DNA of 64,000 nt from Mesorhizobium sp. BR1-1-16 (GCF_020165495.1 NZ_JAIUIE010000012.1:62001-126000), one strand, 5' to 3'; shown: positions 9,195-18,036, counted from the stretch's first letter. Notes: generated from the sequence alone by a model not told the origin. A program made the numbers and translations.

Positions 9195-11828
9195 TCAGCC
9201 CTCGCCGAACCGCACCAGGATGGTGGCGATGGCGAGCGGATCGAGATCGACCGCGAGCGTCGTACCGGACACGGCAAGCCTCTCGCCCGGATTCTCGATC
9301 GGATCGCTGCGCCGCGCCTCGGCCGGCGCCTTGGCGAAAGTGACGATGCCGCGCGTCGGTGCGTTGGCGAGATTCTGAAGCCGCAGCGCGATCCAGCCTG
9401 CCGTCTCGCCGGGCTTCACAGTCGCGATGAAGGGCGCGGCCGGATCGATTGCGTAGAACGACCCCGTGCGCGGGCCGGTCGGAGCGATATCGCGCAGCAC
9501 GACCGGCGGCATCGAAGCCTCAGCGGCGAACCTGGCCGCCATTGCTGGATCGACATCGCCCTTATGCGTTGTCAGGCGATAGCGCAGCGGGATGCGGCCG
9601 TCCTGACTCGCCTTGAAGTTGACCATCCAGTGATTATTGAGCGCCCAGGACATGATGGTCGGGCCATCAGGCGAGAGCGTCCGCGCCCATTTGCCGGTGG
9701 TGATGCCGCCGAGATGCACCAGCGGCGCGTCGAGCGGAACCACGGTGACGCCATGCGCGCCATCGCCGACATCGACCCAGCGCTGGACCGGATACCAATC
9801 CTTGGCGGCACCATCGAGCTGGTCAGTGTTCGGCGCGGCCGGAATGCCGTTCATGTCGAGCATGAAGCGCGGGGCGCCAAGATTGAACGGGAATGCGATG
9901 AACACCGCTTCCGGCGCCTCATGCGCCAGCTTGTCGAGCATCCAGTCGACCGCGAGTTGCCTGACCCCGCTGTCGAGCGCATAGGTCACCGTCGCCGACG
10001 CAACGCCTTCCGCCTGAATCCGAACCGTGATCGAGGCGCGGCCATTTGCGACCACGGGCTCGTCGATCACGACCGCACTGGCGCGGCTCCGACGCCAGGG
10101 CGTATCCTTGAACCCGGTGTAGAAATCGGGATTGGAGAAGTCGAAGCTCGCGATCGCATCGCGGCCCTTCTCGGATTCGACGACCTCATAGACATATTCG
10201 CCCGGCCGCCAGCCCTCGTAGCGGCCGGCGAAATCATGGCCGAGATCCTTGTCGACGAACGCCTTCAGGCCGCCGCCTTCGGGATCGATCTCGATCCGGT
10301 AATGCGCGTTCTCGATAAAGCCGGCGCCCGCCTTGAGATCGGTGCCCGCCGGCGCAGCCGAGAGCGGCAGGAACGCATAGCCCATGGCCGGGACGCGCCC
10401 CTCGACGCGCCGGACCGGCGGGATCGGACGTCCGCCGCCCCAGCCGCTCCGCCGGTTGAAGAAGCAGTCGAGCATTCCGGCCGGCGCGGCGCCGCCACGC
10501 GGCTCGGGCTCCTCGACGATCACGTCGCGGTCCCAGGGCAGCGTGTTGATGACCAGCACATCCGCAATACCGGACGGCTTGAACGCCTCGTCCGGCGCGA
10601 GATCGCCGAGATTGAAGATGCCTTCGGGGCCGGGTGTCCCAAGTGGCGCGGCGAGCGCACGCGCAGCACCCGCGAGACGGTCGTGCCCTTCCATCACCGC
10701 TGTGTAGGCAAAGCTCGCCTTGCGATTCCATTGCGCCCGGGTGAACAGCGAATCCGGCGCCTCGATCGAGGAATAGGCACCCCAGGTGTGCTCGTCGAAC
10801 AGGATCGCCTGCTCATAGTCATGTGCCGCGCGGGCGGCATCATAGCGATCCCGCCCCTGGCTGCGCAGCCACGCTTCGATGGCTTCAGCAGCACCAAGAA
10901 CCTCATGGGCTTGACGGTTGATCCCGGTCTCATAGGCGCTCGATCCCGGCCCATCCATCCAGTGGTCGGTCCAGTCGCCGCGCTGCGTCCCGAGCGCGTC
11001 GCCATGCATGGTCTTGAGCAGGTGGCCGAATTCGGTGACCGTCTTGAAGGCCATGCGATAGGGGCGATCTTCCTCGTTCCAGCGCTTGACGAAATCCGCC
11101 ATGCGCCGGTCGGGCGGCCCGTTGTCGACGCGAACCGGATGCGTCGCCTCGCAATAGAGGAAGTCATAGGGATAGGTCGGATCGGCTTCGAGGCCGCTTA
11201 CCCAGCGGGGCAGCAGCCGGTCGACCAGTTCAAAATTGCCGATGCCAGCCTGACTGCGGCCGAAGAGATAGTGATAGCCGTTCCAGGCGAGCACCTCGCG
11301 CCCACTCGGCCCCTGCCACCAGAAGGCGCCCGGAAACGGCTTCGGCCGCGCACCGCGAATGGGATTGATCGCGGCGGAATAGAACCAGACGCCGAGTTCG
11401 GCGAGCAGATCCGCAAACAGCCAGGAGATGCCGTTGACGTCGTCCTGCATCGCGCTTTCGACTGTGAGGCCGAATTCGTCGCGGAGGGCACGGAGCGGAT
11501 AGAGGCTCCGATGCATCTGCTCGATATTGAGCAGCGGCGTCAGATTGTAGTTCATCGCCGCGACGTCGATCCGCCCGGCCTTGTGCCAGTGCTGGAAGCG
11601 GCTGACTTCACCTGCACCCGCACTGCGCAGATAGCGAAGCAGCGGACCCGTCGTCTCGCAGGTCCAGCTGTAGCGCGCCTCTTCCGGGTAGTCGTCGGTC
11701 GCCTCGATCAGGTCGAGCGCCTGGCGAACGAAATCCGCATGCTGCCGGAAGCAGACATCCTGATAGTCGGTGAAACCGATATCGGTGTGCGAATGATTGC
11801 ACACATAGATCGTCTTGATGTCAGGCAT
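9195..11828 (-). CDS. GH38-like alpha-mannosidase-related glycosidase (second copy)
   Basis: An 877-residue enzyme starting MPDIKTIYVCNHSHTDIGFT. Zinc ligands are His14 and Asp16 in HSHTDIG, and the candidate nucleophile is in MQDDVNG (Asp129/130). It shares the overall plan of the 2040-4643 gene (WTCETTG, the DVNG block, a WTD...W segment, a beta-rich C-terminal half) but is clearly diverged. The two probably act on different linkages or residues of one substrate. There is no signal peptide. It is the first structural gene of the operon, with the binding protein 79 bp downstream. The GH38 fold is well supported; substrate specificity is not. Confidence 0.8.
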   Translation of the reverse strand: MPDIKTIYVCNHSHTDIGFTDYQDVCFRQHADFVRQALDLIEATDDYPEEARYSWTCETTGPLLRYLRSAGAGEVSRFQHWHKAGRIDVAAMNYNLTPLLNIEQMHRSLYPLRALRDEFGLTVESAMQDDVNGISWLFADLLAELGVWFYSAAINPIRGARPKPFPGAFWWQGPSGREVLAWNGYHYLFGRSQAGIGNFELVDRLLPRWVSGLEADPTYPYDFLYCEATHPVRVDNGPPDRRMADFVKRWNEEDRPYRMAFKTVTEFGHLLKTMHGDALGTQRGDWTDHWMDGPGSSAYETGINRQAHEVLGAAEAIEAWLRSQGRDRYDAARAAHDYEQAILFDEHTWGAYSSIEAPDSLFTRAQWNRKASFAYTAVMEGHDRLAGAARALAAPLGTPGPEGIFNLGDLAPDEAFKPSGIADVLVINTLPWDRDVIVEEPEPRGGAAPAGMLDCFFNRRSGWGGGRPIPPVRRVEGRVPAMGYAFLPLSAAPAGTDLKAGAGFIENAHYRIEIDPEGGGLKAFVDKDLGHDFAGRYEGWRPGEYVYEVVESEKGRDAIASFDFSNPDFYTGFKDTPWRRSRASAVVIDEPVVANGRASITVRIQAEGVASATVTYALDSGVRQLAVDWMLDKLAHEAPEAVFIAFPFNLGAPRFMLDMNGIPAAPNTDQLDGAAKDWYPVQRWVDVGDGAHGVTVVPLDAPLVHLGGITTGKWARTLSPDGPTIMSWALNNHWMVNFKASQDGRIPLRYRLTTHKGDVDPAMAARFAAEASMPPVVLRDIAPTGPRTGSFYAIDPAAPFIATVKPGETAGWIALRLQNLANAPTRGIVTFAKAPAEARRSDPIENPGERLAVSGTTLAVDLDPLAIATILVRFGEG

Positions 11829-11906
11829 TGCTTCCTCCGCTTCCTCTCCTTGACCGGCCGCTCTTCGTCGGCTCGGTAGCCCGCCTCTCCGGCGGCGACC
11901 CCTCCG

Positions 11907-12596
11907 TCACATCGCAGGCACGGGATCGCCCTGCCCCTTGTCGATCACCTCCAGCGCCTGCAGGATCGTCCTCAGATGCTGCGTCATCACGGCGGCGACC
12001 GCCGTCTCGTCGCGCGCCGCGATGCCCGAGACGATGCCGCCATGTTCATCGAGGATGGTGTGCGGGCGGTTCGGCCAGTTGACGGTCACGAACCGCATCC
12101 GGTTGAGGTGAACCTTCACATCCTCGAGTTCGTCGGCCACCGCGAGACAGTCGGCGCTGGCGAAGATCCGGCGATGGAAGGTCTCGTCGAGCTCGTAGAA
12201 GCGGCGGATATCGAGGCGTCCGGCGGCGAACTGCTGTTCCTCGACAATCGATTTGAGGGCGGCGATATCGGCATCCGTCGCCAGCCGAGTCGCCCGCCGC
12301 GCCACTTCGACTTCGACGGCCTCTCGGATCAGTTGCGCGGCCCGAACCTTGGCAACGCGGATCGGCGCCACGACAGTCCCGCTCTGCGGATAGATGTCGA
12401 CAAGCCCGAGATTGGCGAGACGCAGCAGCGCCTCGCGCACCGGTGTGCGTGAGATCGACAGTCGCTCGGAAATTGCCGCCTCACGGATGGGCTGCAGCGG
12501 CTTCAGGATGCCGAGCACGATCTCGCCACGTAGCAGCTCATAGACATTGAGAGCTGTCGATCGTGGCCGGACCACACTCTGCTCGATACCCGCCAT
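11907..12596 (-). CDS. GntR-family transcriptional regulator, FCD domain
   Basis: A 229-residue regulator with an N-terminal winged helix-turn-helix (LSISRTPVREALLRLANLGL, about residues 47-66) and a C-terminal FCD domain. Candidate metal ligands sit in DETFHRRIF, DEHGGIV and MTQHLRT. It lies 78 bp upstream of the GH38/ABC operon on the same strand and is its likely local regulator. A palindromic operator candidate lies just ahead of its own start (12623-12641), which would allow autoregulation. Confidence 0.9.
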   Translation of the reverse strand: MAGIEQSVVRPRSTALNVYELLRGEIVLGILKPLQPIREAAISERLSISRTPVREALLRLANLGLVDIYPQSGTVVAPIRVAKVRAAQLIREAVEVEVARRATRLATDADIAALKSIVEEQQFAAGRLDIRRFYELDETFHRRIFASADCLAVADELEDVKVHLNRMRFVTVNWPNRPHTILDEHGGIVSGIAARDETAVAAVMTQHLRTILQALEVIDKGQGDPVPAM

Positions 12597-12622
12597 GCTC
12601 CGCCGCTTATCCTTGCGCCTTA

Positions 12623-12641
12623 CAGTACTAATATACTACTG
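12623..12641. promoter_or_regulatory. Candidate GntR operator upstream of the GntR/GH38 operon
   Basis: An A/T-rich palindrome in a GC-rich background: CAGTA, nine bases (CTAATATAC), TACTG. It is centred about 36 bp upstream of the GntR start, where it would overlap the promoter. Its inner part also reads GTA-N6-TAC. GntR regulators bind short palindromes of this size, often in their own control region. The match is by form only; no exact family consensus is claimed. Confidence 0.45.
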
Positions 12642-12734
12642 CATGAAAGACGTCTGTCAACGGCGTTGCGTATCGCGCGCTATGCCGGCCAGGGACTGGG
12701 ATGGATATCGGGGGAAGCCGAGCGCAAAGGCGCG

Positions 12735-12829
12735 GTCATTGCCGGGCCTGACCCGGCAATTTGGACTCGATCGGCGCTATGGCGATGACGGCCGAAAGGC
12801 TGGATTGCCGGGTCAGGCCCGGCAATGAC
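12735..12829. repeat. REP-like inverted pair (BIME-type)
   Basis: Two 26-bp elements at 12735-12760 and 12804-12829 are exact reverse complements of each other. Each is itself a near-palindrome built on ATTGCCGGG...CCCGGCAAT. Related elements occur at 56211-56240 and 56281-56315 in this window. Palindromic repeats of this kind sit between genes in many alphaproteobacteria and can stabilise messages, terminate transcription or serve as transposase (RAYT) substrates. Confidence 0.8.
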
Positions 12830-12935
12830 CGTCGGCGAATGATGAACCGTCACCACCTGGGGGCGGTGACGCGTCGAGGCGGGCAGCCAAACGCGCCCGA
12901 TCAGCCAAGCCCGCTTCGGATGGTGGGACGGCCGC

Positions 12936-13307
12936 TCAGACAGCCGTCGCGATGACCATCAGGCAATAGCCGACAAGGGCGCAATTCACGAGCGTGAAAT
13001 AAAGATGCGGCTGCTGCGCCTCGCCCCGGAAAAGCGCGAAATTATGGAAGAAGGCCGTTGCGGCAATCAGGAACAGGATCAGCCCGATCGCGCCCCAGAC
13101 GGTGAAGACGCCAGCGAGCACCGCCAACCCGCCGATAAGCTGAACGGCGAAACCAAGGGCCGTCGCCGCGGCCGGCAGCTTGAAGCCGTAATTCGTCTGC
13201 ATCGCGCAGCGGTCGGAGAAGTGCATGAAATTGCGGATACCGGCGATGACGAAGAAAAGGCCGAGAATGACCCGGCCAATCACGATCAATGTCGCTGCAG
13301 TTGTCAT
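12936..13307 (-). CDS. DoxX family membrane protein
   Basis: A 123-residue protein with four predicted membrane spans. It begins with the DoxX-like LIVIGRVILGLFFVIAGIRNF segment, followed by LGFAVQLIGGLAVLAG and two further hydrophobic stretches. The start at 13307 (MTTAATL) follows a GGGAGAGA ribosome-binding site. DoxX proteins are small inner-membrane proteins linked to redox or thiol stress, and most have no assigned reaction. It lies 124 bp behind the DUF4142 gene on the same strand and may share its transcript. Confidence 0.85.
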   Translation of the reverse strand: MTTAATLIVIGRVILGLFFVIAGIRNFMHFSDRCAMQTNYGFKLPAAATALGFAVQLIGGLAVLAGVFTVWGAIGLILFLIAATAFFHNFALFRGEAQQPHLYFTLVNCALVGYCLMVIATAV

Positions 13308-13431
13308 CGCTCTCTCCCCTGATGGCCACCCCTGCCTATCGGATCGGCACGGATTCGAGAAGCCCTCGGACGAGGAAAGCCGCAATTCTTGGCACGGCAC
13401 AATTTCGCTGCGCCATCGCCCGGCGCCCGCT

Positions 13432-13935
13432 CTATTTGAGCTCGGCCTTCAGCGTATCGACCATCTCCCGGTGATGCTTGAGCACCGGAAGGGTCTTTTC
13501 GGCGAAGTCCTGCAACGTGCCGTCCGGCGCCGAGTCGGCGAACTGAGAGAACAGCGTAACCGCGCCATCATGGGCGGCGACCTGCTGGTCGACATAGAGC
13601 TCATCGAACGCACGTCCCGAAGCCGCGGTCAGCGCATCGAGCTTGGCCTGGCCCGCCTTGTCAACCGTCGCCGGAACGGCGACGGAACCGGCGCTCGCCT
13701 TGAGCGCGGCGGCGATCGCCGTGTGATCCTTCACCATCTCGGTCGCGAAGGCGCGGATGTCGTCCCGCGTCGCATTCGACATGGCGATCCCGGCCGCCTG
13801 GATCTCATAGACGCCAGCGACGCCCGCATCATGGACAAAAGCCTGAGGCGTGATCGGCTCGGCTGCCACGGCTGCCGAGCATGTGATGAGGACCGAAAGG
13901 CCGGCCACTGCGAAAAAGCCCGATCCCGTGCGCAT
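13432..13935 (-). CDS. DUF4142 family exported protein
   Basis: A 167-residue protein with a Sec signal peptide (hydrophobic core FFAVAGLSVLITCSAAVA, cleavage near AVAAE at about residue 25). A helical DUF4142 domain follows, with the characteristic FVHDAGVAGVYEIQAAGIAMSNA opening and the closing VLKHHREMVDTLKAEL helix. The family is a ferritin-like four-helix domain of unknown function, periplasmic or outer-envelope in many alphaproteobacteria. A short palindrome, CCAGCT-G-AGCTGG (13947-13959), abuts its ribosome-binding site. Confidence 0.85.
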   Translation of the reverse strand: MRTGSGFFAVAGLSVLITCSAAVAAEPITPQAFVHDAGVAGVYEIQAAGIAMSNATRDDIRAFATEMVKDHTAIAAALKASAGSVAVPATVDKAGQAKLDALTAASGRAFDELYVDQQVAAHDGAVTLFSQFADSAPDGTLQDFAEKTLPVLKHHREMVDTLKAELK

Positions 13936-14078
13936 GAATTCTGTCTCCAGCTGAGCTGGCCGCCGATGATGCCGGCAACCACTGGAGCAACAAGCCGGGC
14001 GGCTGGACGTTCCGCATCGGAACCGCCGCCAGCGGCAAAAGTTGCCTCCTCGAAAACTGCTGGCATCAGGAGATCACC

Positions 14079-14282
14079 ATGCCGCTTGCCCGCTACGAGG
14101 TTGTCGCCAAGGACGATCATTTCGTCGTGCGCCACGACGAGGACGTGACCGGACCCTATGTCACCAAGGAAGCTGCCTTCGAGGCTGCCGTCAGCACGGC
14201 CGGTCACGCGATGGCCGAGGGATACGCCGTCGAGGTCGTCGTGCCCGGTGGCGCGGAAGGACGATGGGCCGGCAATGCTTGA
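14079..14282 (+). CDS. Small conserved protein of unknown function, DUF2188-like
   Basis: A 67-residue protein with a good CAGGAG ribosome-binding site seven bases ahead of its ATG. The alternating pattern YEVVAKDDHFVVRHDEDVTGPYVTKEAAFEAAV resembles the DUF2188 fold, in which a beta hairpin is followed by a helix. That assignment is a resemblance only. The stop overlaps the start of the Nudix gene by eight bases, so the two are probably translated together. Confidence 0.65.
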   Translation: MPLARYEVVAKDDHFVVRHDEDVTGPYVTKEAAFEAAVSTAGHAMAEGYAVEVVVPGGAEGRWAGNA

Positions 14283-14712
14283 CGAGGCCGCTCCGCGCAC
14301 CTGCTGCGCCCTGCCCTATCGGATCCGCGCGCCGCATGTCGAGGTTCTCCTCGTGACGACGTCGGCTGGACGCTGGGTGCTACCCAAGGGCCGCATGCTC
14401 CCCTCGGAGGCGCCGTTCGAGGCAGCGGCGCGCGAAGCCTGGGAGGAAGGCGGCGTGCGTGGCAACATCGACGAACTGCCTTATGGCGGGTTCGATCACG
14501 AGAAGAACGGCGCGACCGAGCATATCCTCGTCTATCCGCTCGCGGTCAATGACGAGGCGGCGCGATGGCCTGAATCGAGCTGGCGGCAACGCCGCTGGGT
14601 CACAGCAAACGAGGTCGCAGCGCTTGTCGACACCGATCTCGCAGGGCTCGTGGGGGACTTTGCGGCCGAGGCCGACGCGATGATCGGCGATGGCGTGACG
14701 GGGCAGGATTGA
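14275..14712 (+). CDS. Nudix hydrolase
   Basis: A 145-residue enzyme with a complete Nudix box starting at GRMLPSE and ending REAWEEGGV (about residues 39-61), matching G-x5-E-x7-REUXEEXGU. The family hydrolyses nucleoside diphosphates linked to another moiety. The short, phosphoinositol-pyrophosphatase-like layout (WVLPKGR before the box, a YPLAV strand after it) suggests a diphosphoinositol- or dinucleoside-polyphosphate-type substrate, but this is only an inference. ATG at 14275 is chosen because the conserved fold begins just after it. The frame upstream overlaps the 67-residue gene in another frame. Confidence 0.88.
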   Translation: MLDEAAPRTCCALPYRIRAPHVEVLLVTTSAGRWVLPKGRMLPSEAPFEAAAREAWEEGGVRGNIDELPYGGFDHEKNGATEHILVYPLAVNDEAARWPESSWRQRRWVTANEVAALVDTDLAGLVGDFAAEADAMIGDGVTGQD

Positions 14713-14773
14713 ACTGACGGCAGTCTCGCGCGTTGCGCCTGCGCGATCCGTCCCTCCGGCCGGACCAGCCCGC

Positions 14774-16309
14774 GTGAGGCAAGCCTTGTATATCGACCAT
14801 TGGCGCTCCGGGTCCGCACGGTCCCGCGACACCGCTTCGCCCCTTCTCAGGCCAGGGGTCAACTGCTGGCGGATAGACCAGTCGCCGCGCGCCGCGACTA
14901 TCATCGACGGCGCGGCCTATTTTCGACATCTCGAGGATGCGCTGAGGCAGGCGCGCCGTTCGATCTGGATCATCGGCTGGGATTTCGACGGCTCGATCCG
15001 CCTCAGCGATGATCCGGACGCGCTGCCGCTCGGCCCGCTCCTGCGCGACTGCGTCGAGACCAATCCGCAACTTGAGATCCGTGTGCTTGTCTGGAGCCTT
15101 GCCCTCGTCCATGCGCCGAGCCCCGTCATGCCGCTGCTCTTCGGCGAGCCGTGGCAGGAGCATCGGCGCATCACGGTGAAGCTCGACACGCAGCATCCGA
15201 TCTATGCCGCCCATCACCAGAAGATCGTCGTCATCGACGACAGCCTCGCTTTCGCCGGCGGCATCGACCTGACAGGCGGGCGTGGCGACACCCGTTGCCA
15301 TCATGCGCACGAGCCGCTGCGGGCGAAGCCAGATGGAACGCCCAGCGAACCGGTGCATGATGTCCAGATGGCAGTGACGGGTCAGGCGGCCGCATCGCTC
15401 GGAGCGGTGGCGCGTGAACGCTGGGCGATCGCGACCGCCACGCCGGTCCCGCCATCGGCTCCGCATGCCGCAGACGGCGCCTCGCCCTGGCCGACAGGCT
15501 TGCCGGTCGAGTTTGCCGGCGCGGGCATCGCGATCGCCCGCACCCTGCCCCGCTGGAAGTCGCGCCCCCCGGCGCTCGAGAGCAAGGCGCTGATCCAGGA
15601 CATGCTGATGTCGGCGCAGCGCCATCTCTATATCGAGGCGCAATATGTGACGGCGCGGTATGTCCGCGCTGCATTGCGCAAGGTGCTGCGCCGACCCGAT
15701 GGTCCGGAAATCGTCATCATCCTCAACAAGATGTCCGAGGCTCTGGTCGAGCGGATCGTCATGGGCGAGAACGGCGCCCGGATGATCCGCGCGCTGCGCC
15801 GAGCCGATCGCCATGGCCGCCTCCGCATCTACTACCCCGTCGTGCCCTCGGAAGCCGGGGAGGTCGCGATTCATATCCATTCGAAGCTGATCATCGCCGA
15901 CGACCGCCTGCTGCGCATCGGCTCGGCCAATCTGAACAATCGGTCGGTCGGCCTCGACACGGAATGCGACCTCGCGGTGGAAGCATCGGACGAGGCGGCG
16001 CGAGCGACCATCGCGAGCTTCCGCAATCGGCTCGTCGCCGAGCATGTCGATGCGACGCCGGAAATCGTGGCGGATACACTGGCTGAGACCGGCTCGTTGA
16101 TCCGGACGATCGAGACACTCAATCAGCAGCCGCGCGGCCTCAGGGCGTTTCCGGCAACGCCCGGCCCGGCGCATTTCGTGGCCGGGACGCGCTTTCTCGA
16201 TCCCGAGGCGCCGTTCGAGCCGGGCTGGCTGCTGCGCTTCCGTCCCTATCGGCGGCACCCCGGCGCCTGGCGTGCCATTCCGAGCCCGCGAGCATCACGC
16301 ATCCGATGA
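14774..16309 (+). CDS. Phospholipase D-family protein, cardiolipin synthase B-like
   Basis: A 511-residue enzyme with two HKD motifs: HHQKIVVIDD (about residues 147-156) and HSKLIIADD (about 369-377, followed by GSANLNNRS). This is the arrangement of bacterial phospholipase D and cardiolipin synthases. It would transfer phosphatidyl groups at the inner membrane. Start choice is uncertain: GTG at 14774 precedes the conserved LRPG...WRID segment, but a later GTG could also serve. Next to it lie YbhN-like and YbhP-like genes, the same three families as in the E. coli clsB-ybhN-ybhP set. The C-terminus overlaps the convergent YbhN-like gene by 170 bp, and the last roughly 20 residues look non-conserved. 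Confidence 0.82.
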   Translation: MRQALYIDHWRSGSARSRDTASPLLRPGVNCWRIDQSPRAATIIDGAAYFRHLEDALRQARRSIWIIGWDFDGSIRLSDDPDALPLGPLLRDCVETNPQLEIRVLVWSLALVHAPSPVMPLLFGEPWQEHRRITVKLDTQHPIYAAHHQKIVVIDDSLAFAGGIDLTGGRGDTRCHHAHEPLRAKPDGTPSEPVHDVQMAVTGQAAASLGAVARERWAIATATPVPPSAPHAADGASPWPTGLPVEFAGAGIAIARTLPRWKSRPPALESKALIQDMLMSAQRHLYIEAQYVTARYVRAALRKVLRRPDGPEIVIILNKMSEALVERIVMGENGARMIRALRRADRHGRLRIYYPVVPSEAGEVAIHIHSKLIIADDRLLRIGSANLNNRSVGLDTECDLAVEASDEAARATIASFRNRLVAEHVDATPEIVADTLAETGSLIRTIETLNQQPRGLRAFPATPGPAHFVAGTRFLDPEAPFEPGWLLRFRPYRRHPGAWRAIPSPRASRIR

Positions 16310-17243
16310 CGAGCGGCAACAGGAAATAGACGAACCGGAACAGCAGCACGGGGCCGACCACGGCTTCGCCCGGCAGCAGCAGGATGACGATGCTCTCGAT
16401 CACCCCGACGCCGCCCGGCACATGCGAGACGAGCGTCGCGACATTGGCGATGACGAAGATCGCGACGAGATCGAGATAGGATATAGGCCCCGCGGTTCGC
16501 ACCAGCGCGTAGAGGCAGGCGGAGACCAGAGCGAAATTGACCGCGCCAACCGCGGTCTGCCCGACGGCCATGCCGATCGACGGCACTTCAACCTGCCAGC
16601 GCCACACCTTGAGCGGGCCGGTACGCCGCCATGCGAGCAGCCAGTAGCCGAGTACCAATGCAAGGCCGACTGAGGCGAGACCATAGCCGAGCCCCGCGCT
16701 GCCAAGGAGACGGGTCGTCAGTTCGGGGCGCGATGCCAGTGGCGCGATGGCGAGCGCGACCAGTCCCAGGAGAACCGTCATACCGCACATCAATGTCAGC
16801 CTGGCCAATTCGGCCAGGTGAACGCCGCGCCGTCGATAGAAGCGGTAGCGGATGGCGCCGCTGCTAAGGCCGGACAACCCAACGCTATGCCCGATCGACA
16901 GGCTGACGAAAGAGGCGAGCGCGACCGCCCGATAAGGCAGGCGATGGCCAACATAGCGCAGCGAGATCACGTCCGAGAGCGTGAGGCAGGTATAGCTTGC
17001 CGCCGCGAAGCCAAGCGCCAGCAGAATGCTCGTGGTGGGAACCGCTGTGATCGCGCGGCCAATCTCGGAAAGGCTGTACTGGCGTAGCGCCAGCCAGATC
17101 AGAACGCCGGCAAGGCAGAGACCGACGAGCCAGAAGCCACGGCCGAGCCACGGCTTCCACCGGCGCCAGAGGGTTGTCGCGCGGCCGGGATGCGCGGCCG
17201 TGCTCTTGTGATCGTCGATGGTCGGAAAGCCGGTGCTGGTCAC
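16140..17243 (-). CDS. YbhN-like integral membrane protein (LPG synthase TM / UPF0104 family)
   Basis: A 367-residue membrane protein with about eight hydrophobic spans. It carries the signature block SLSIGHSVGLSGLSSGAIRYRFYRRRG and a later ATLVSHVPGGVGVIES, both typical of the lysylphosphatidylglycerol-synthase flippase-like domain. It probably moves lipids or works with the neighbouring phospholipase D protein. The start is GTG at 17243 (VTSTGFP) with an AAGGG site upstream; the longer open frame lacks family similarity. Its C-terminal roughly 40 residues are low-complexity (Arg/Ala/Pro) and lie in the overlap with the convergent gene, so a lost original stop is possible. Confidence 0.82.
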   Translation of the reverse strand: MTSTGFPTIDDHKSTAAHPGRATTLWRRWKPWLGRGFWLVGLCLAGVLIWLALRQYSLSEIGRAITAVPTTSILLALGFAAASYTCLTLSDVISLRYVGHRLPYRAVALASFVSLSIGHSVGLSGLSSGAIRYRFYRRRGVHLAELARLTLMCGMTVLLGLVALAIAPLASRPELTTRLLGSAGLGYGLASVGLALVLGYWLLAWRRTGPLKVWRWQVEVPSIGMAVGQTAVGAVNFALVSACLYALVRTAGPISYLDLVAIFVIANVATLVSHVPGGVGVIESIVILLLPGEAVVGPVLLFRFVYFLLPLVIGCVMLAGSEWHARRRGAADRDGSAAASPARTAPRDRESASRPRNAPGRALPETP

Positions 17244-17304
17244 GCATTCGCCCTTTTGGGACGAACGGCGGAGCGGGGCAGCCGTTCCGCACCGCGACAC
17301 GGTG

Positions 17305-18036
17305 TCAGCCGGCGAACTCGAAATCGGCAACCAGCGGCAGGTGATCGGAGGCAAGGCGGGCCAGCGGCGAGTCCGCGACAAAGGCATCCGTCACGCGGAG
17401 CGGGCCGCGAAACCAGAGATGATCGAGACGGAGCCAGGGTCGTCGGCTCGGAAAGGTGGCGCCGCGCCCCCGGGCTGGCTCGCGGCGATAGGCGTTGGTC
17501 CAGCCCGCGGCGATGCGGCGAAAGGTGGATGAGGCGGGAAAGGTGTTGAAGTCACCACCAAGGATCGCGGGGCCCGCGAGCGCCGGATCGCCAGCCCAGG
17601 CCGGCCCGAGCAGGTCGCTGACTTGCGGCGCCTGTTCATGCGGCAGCAGGCCGAGATGCGTGTTGAAGACGGTGAGGGAAAATCCATCGCCACCGATGAC
17701 GACGCGCATCGCCCCGCGCGGCTCCCCGGCGAAGCGTCGCGGAGCGCGGAGGGCACCCGCCTTGACGAGGCTCATCGGCAGCCGCGTCAGGATGGCGTCG
17801 CCATAGTGCTCCTCGGCAAGGCTGAGCGCAGGGTGAAAGTGGCGGCGCATGTCGAGCGCATGCGCGATCTCGTGCGCCTGGTCGAGCCCGCCGGTCCTGA
17901 CACGCCCGACATCGACCTCCTGCAGCAACACGATATCCGGTGCGCTTTCCACGATGACGGCCGCGATGCGCTCCGGCGAAAGCTGCCCGTCGGTGCCGAT
18001 GCAGCTATGGACATTGTAGGTGAGAATGCGAACCAC
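17305..18036 (-). CDS. Endonuclease/exonuclease/phosphatase family protein (YbhP-like)
   Basis: A 243-residue metal-dependent phosphodiesterase-fold protein. Landmarks in order are VRILTYNVHSCIG, the metal-binding LLQEVD, FNTHLG, GGDFN and the C-terminal catalytic SDHLPLVADF. The family includes nucleases and lipid or inositol phosphatases. Beside a phospholipase D and a YbhN-like gene, a lipid-directed role is plausible but not shown. GTG at 18036 is preferred because the core starts immediately. The frame is open to 18072. Confidence 0.85.
   Translation of the reverse strand: MVRILTYNVHSCIGTDGQLSPERIAAVIVESAPDIVLLQEVDVGRVRTGGLDQAHEIAHALDMRRHFHPALSLAEEHYGDAILTRLPMSLVKAGALRAPRRFAGEPRGAMRVVIGGDGFSLTVFNTHLGLLPHEQAPQVSDLLGPAWAGDPALAGPAILGGDFNTFPASSTFRRIAAGWTNAYRREPARGRGATFPSRRPWLRLDHLWFRGPLRVTDAFVADSPLARLASDHLPLVADFEFAG

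Larger units (their letters stand above)
12597..12935. other. Gene-free spacer of 339 bp with operator and REP pair
   Basis: This spacer lies between the GntR start and the DoxX stop (both minus strand). It contains the GntR operator candidate near its left end and a REP-like inverted pair in the middle. The remaining bases show no convincing reading frame, ribosome-binding site or RNA gene. Confidence 0.6.

Noticed and set aside
9072-11879. A 935-codon open frame on the plus strand, antisense to the second GH38-like gene
   Set aside because: Same reason: long antisense frames are expected in high-GC DNA with strong third-position bias, and no motif or ribosome-binding site supports it.
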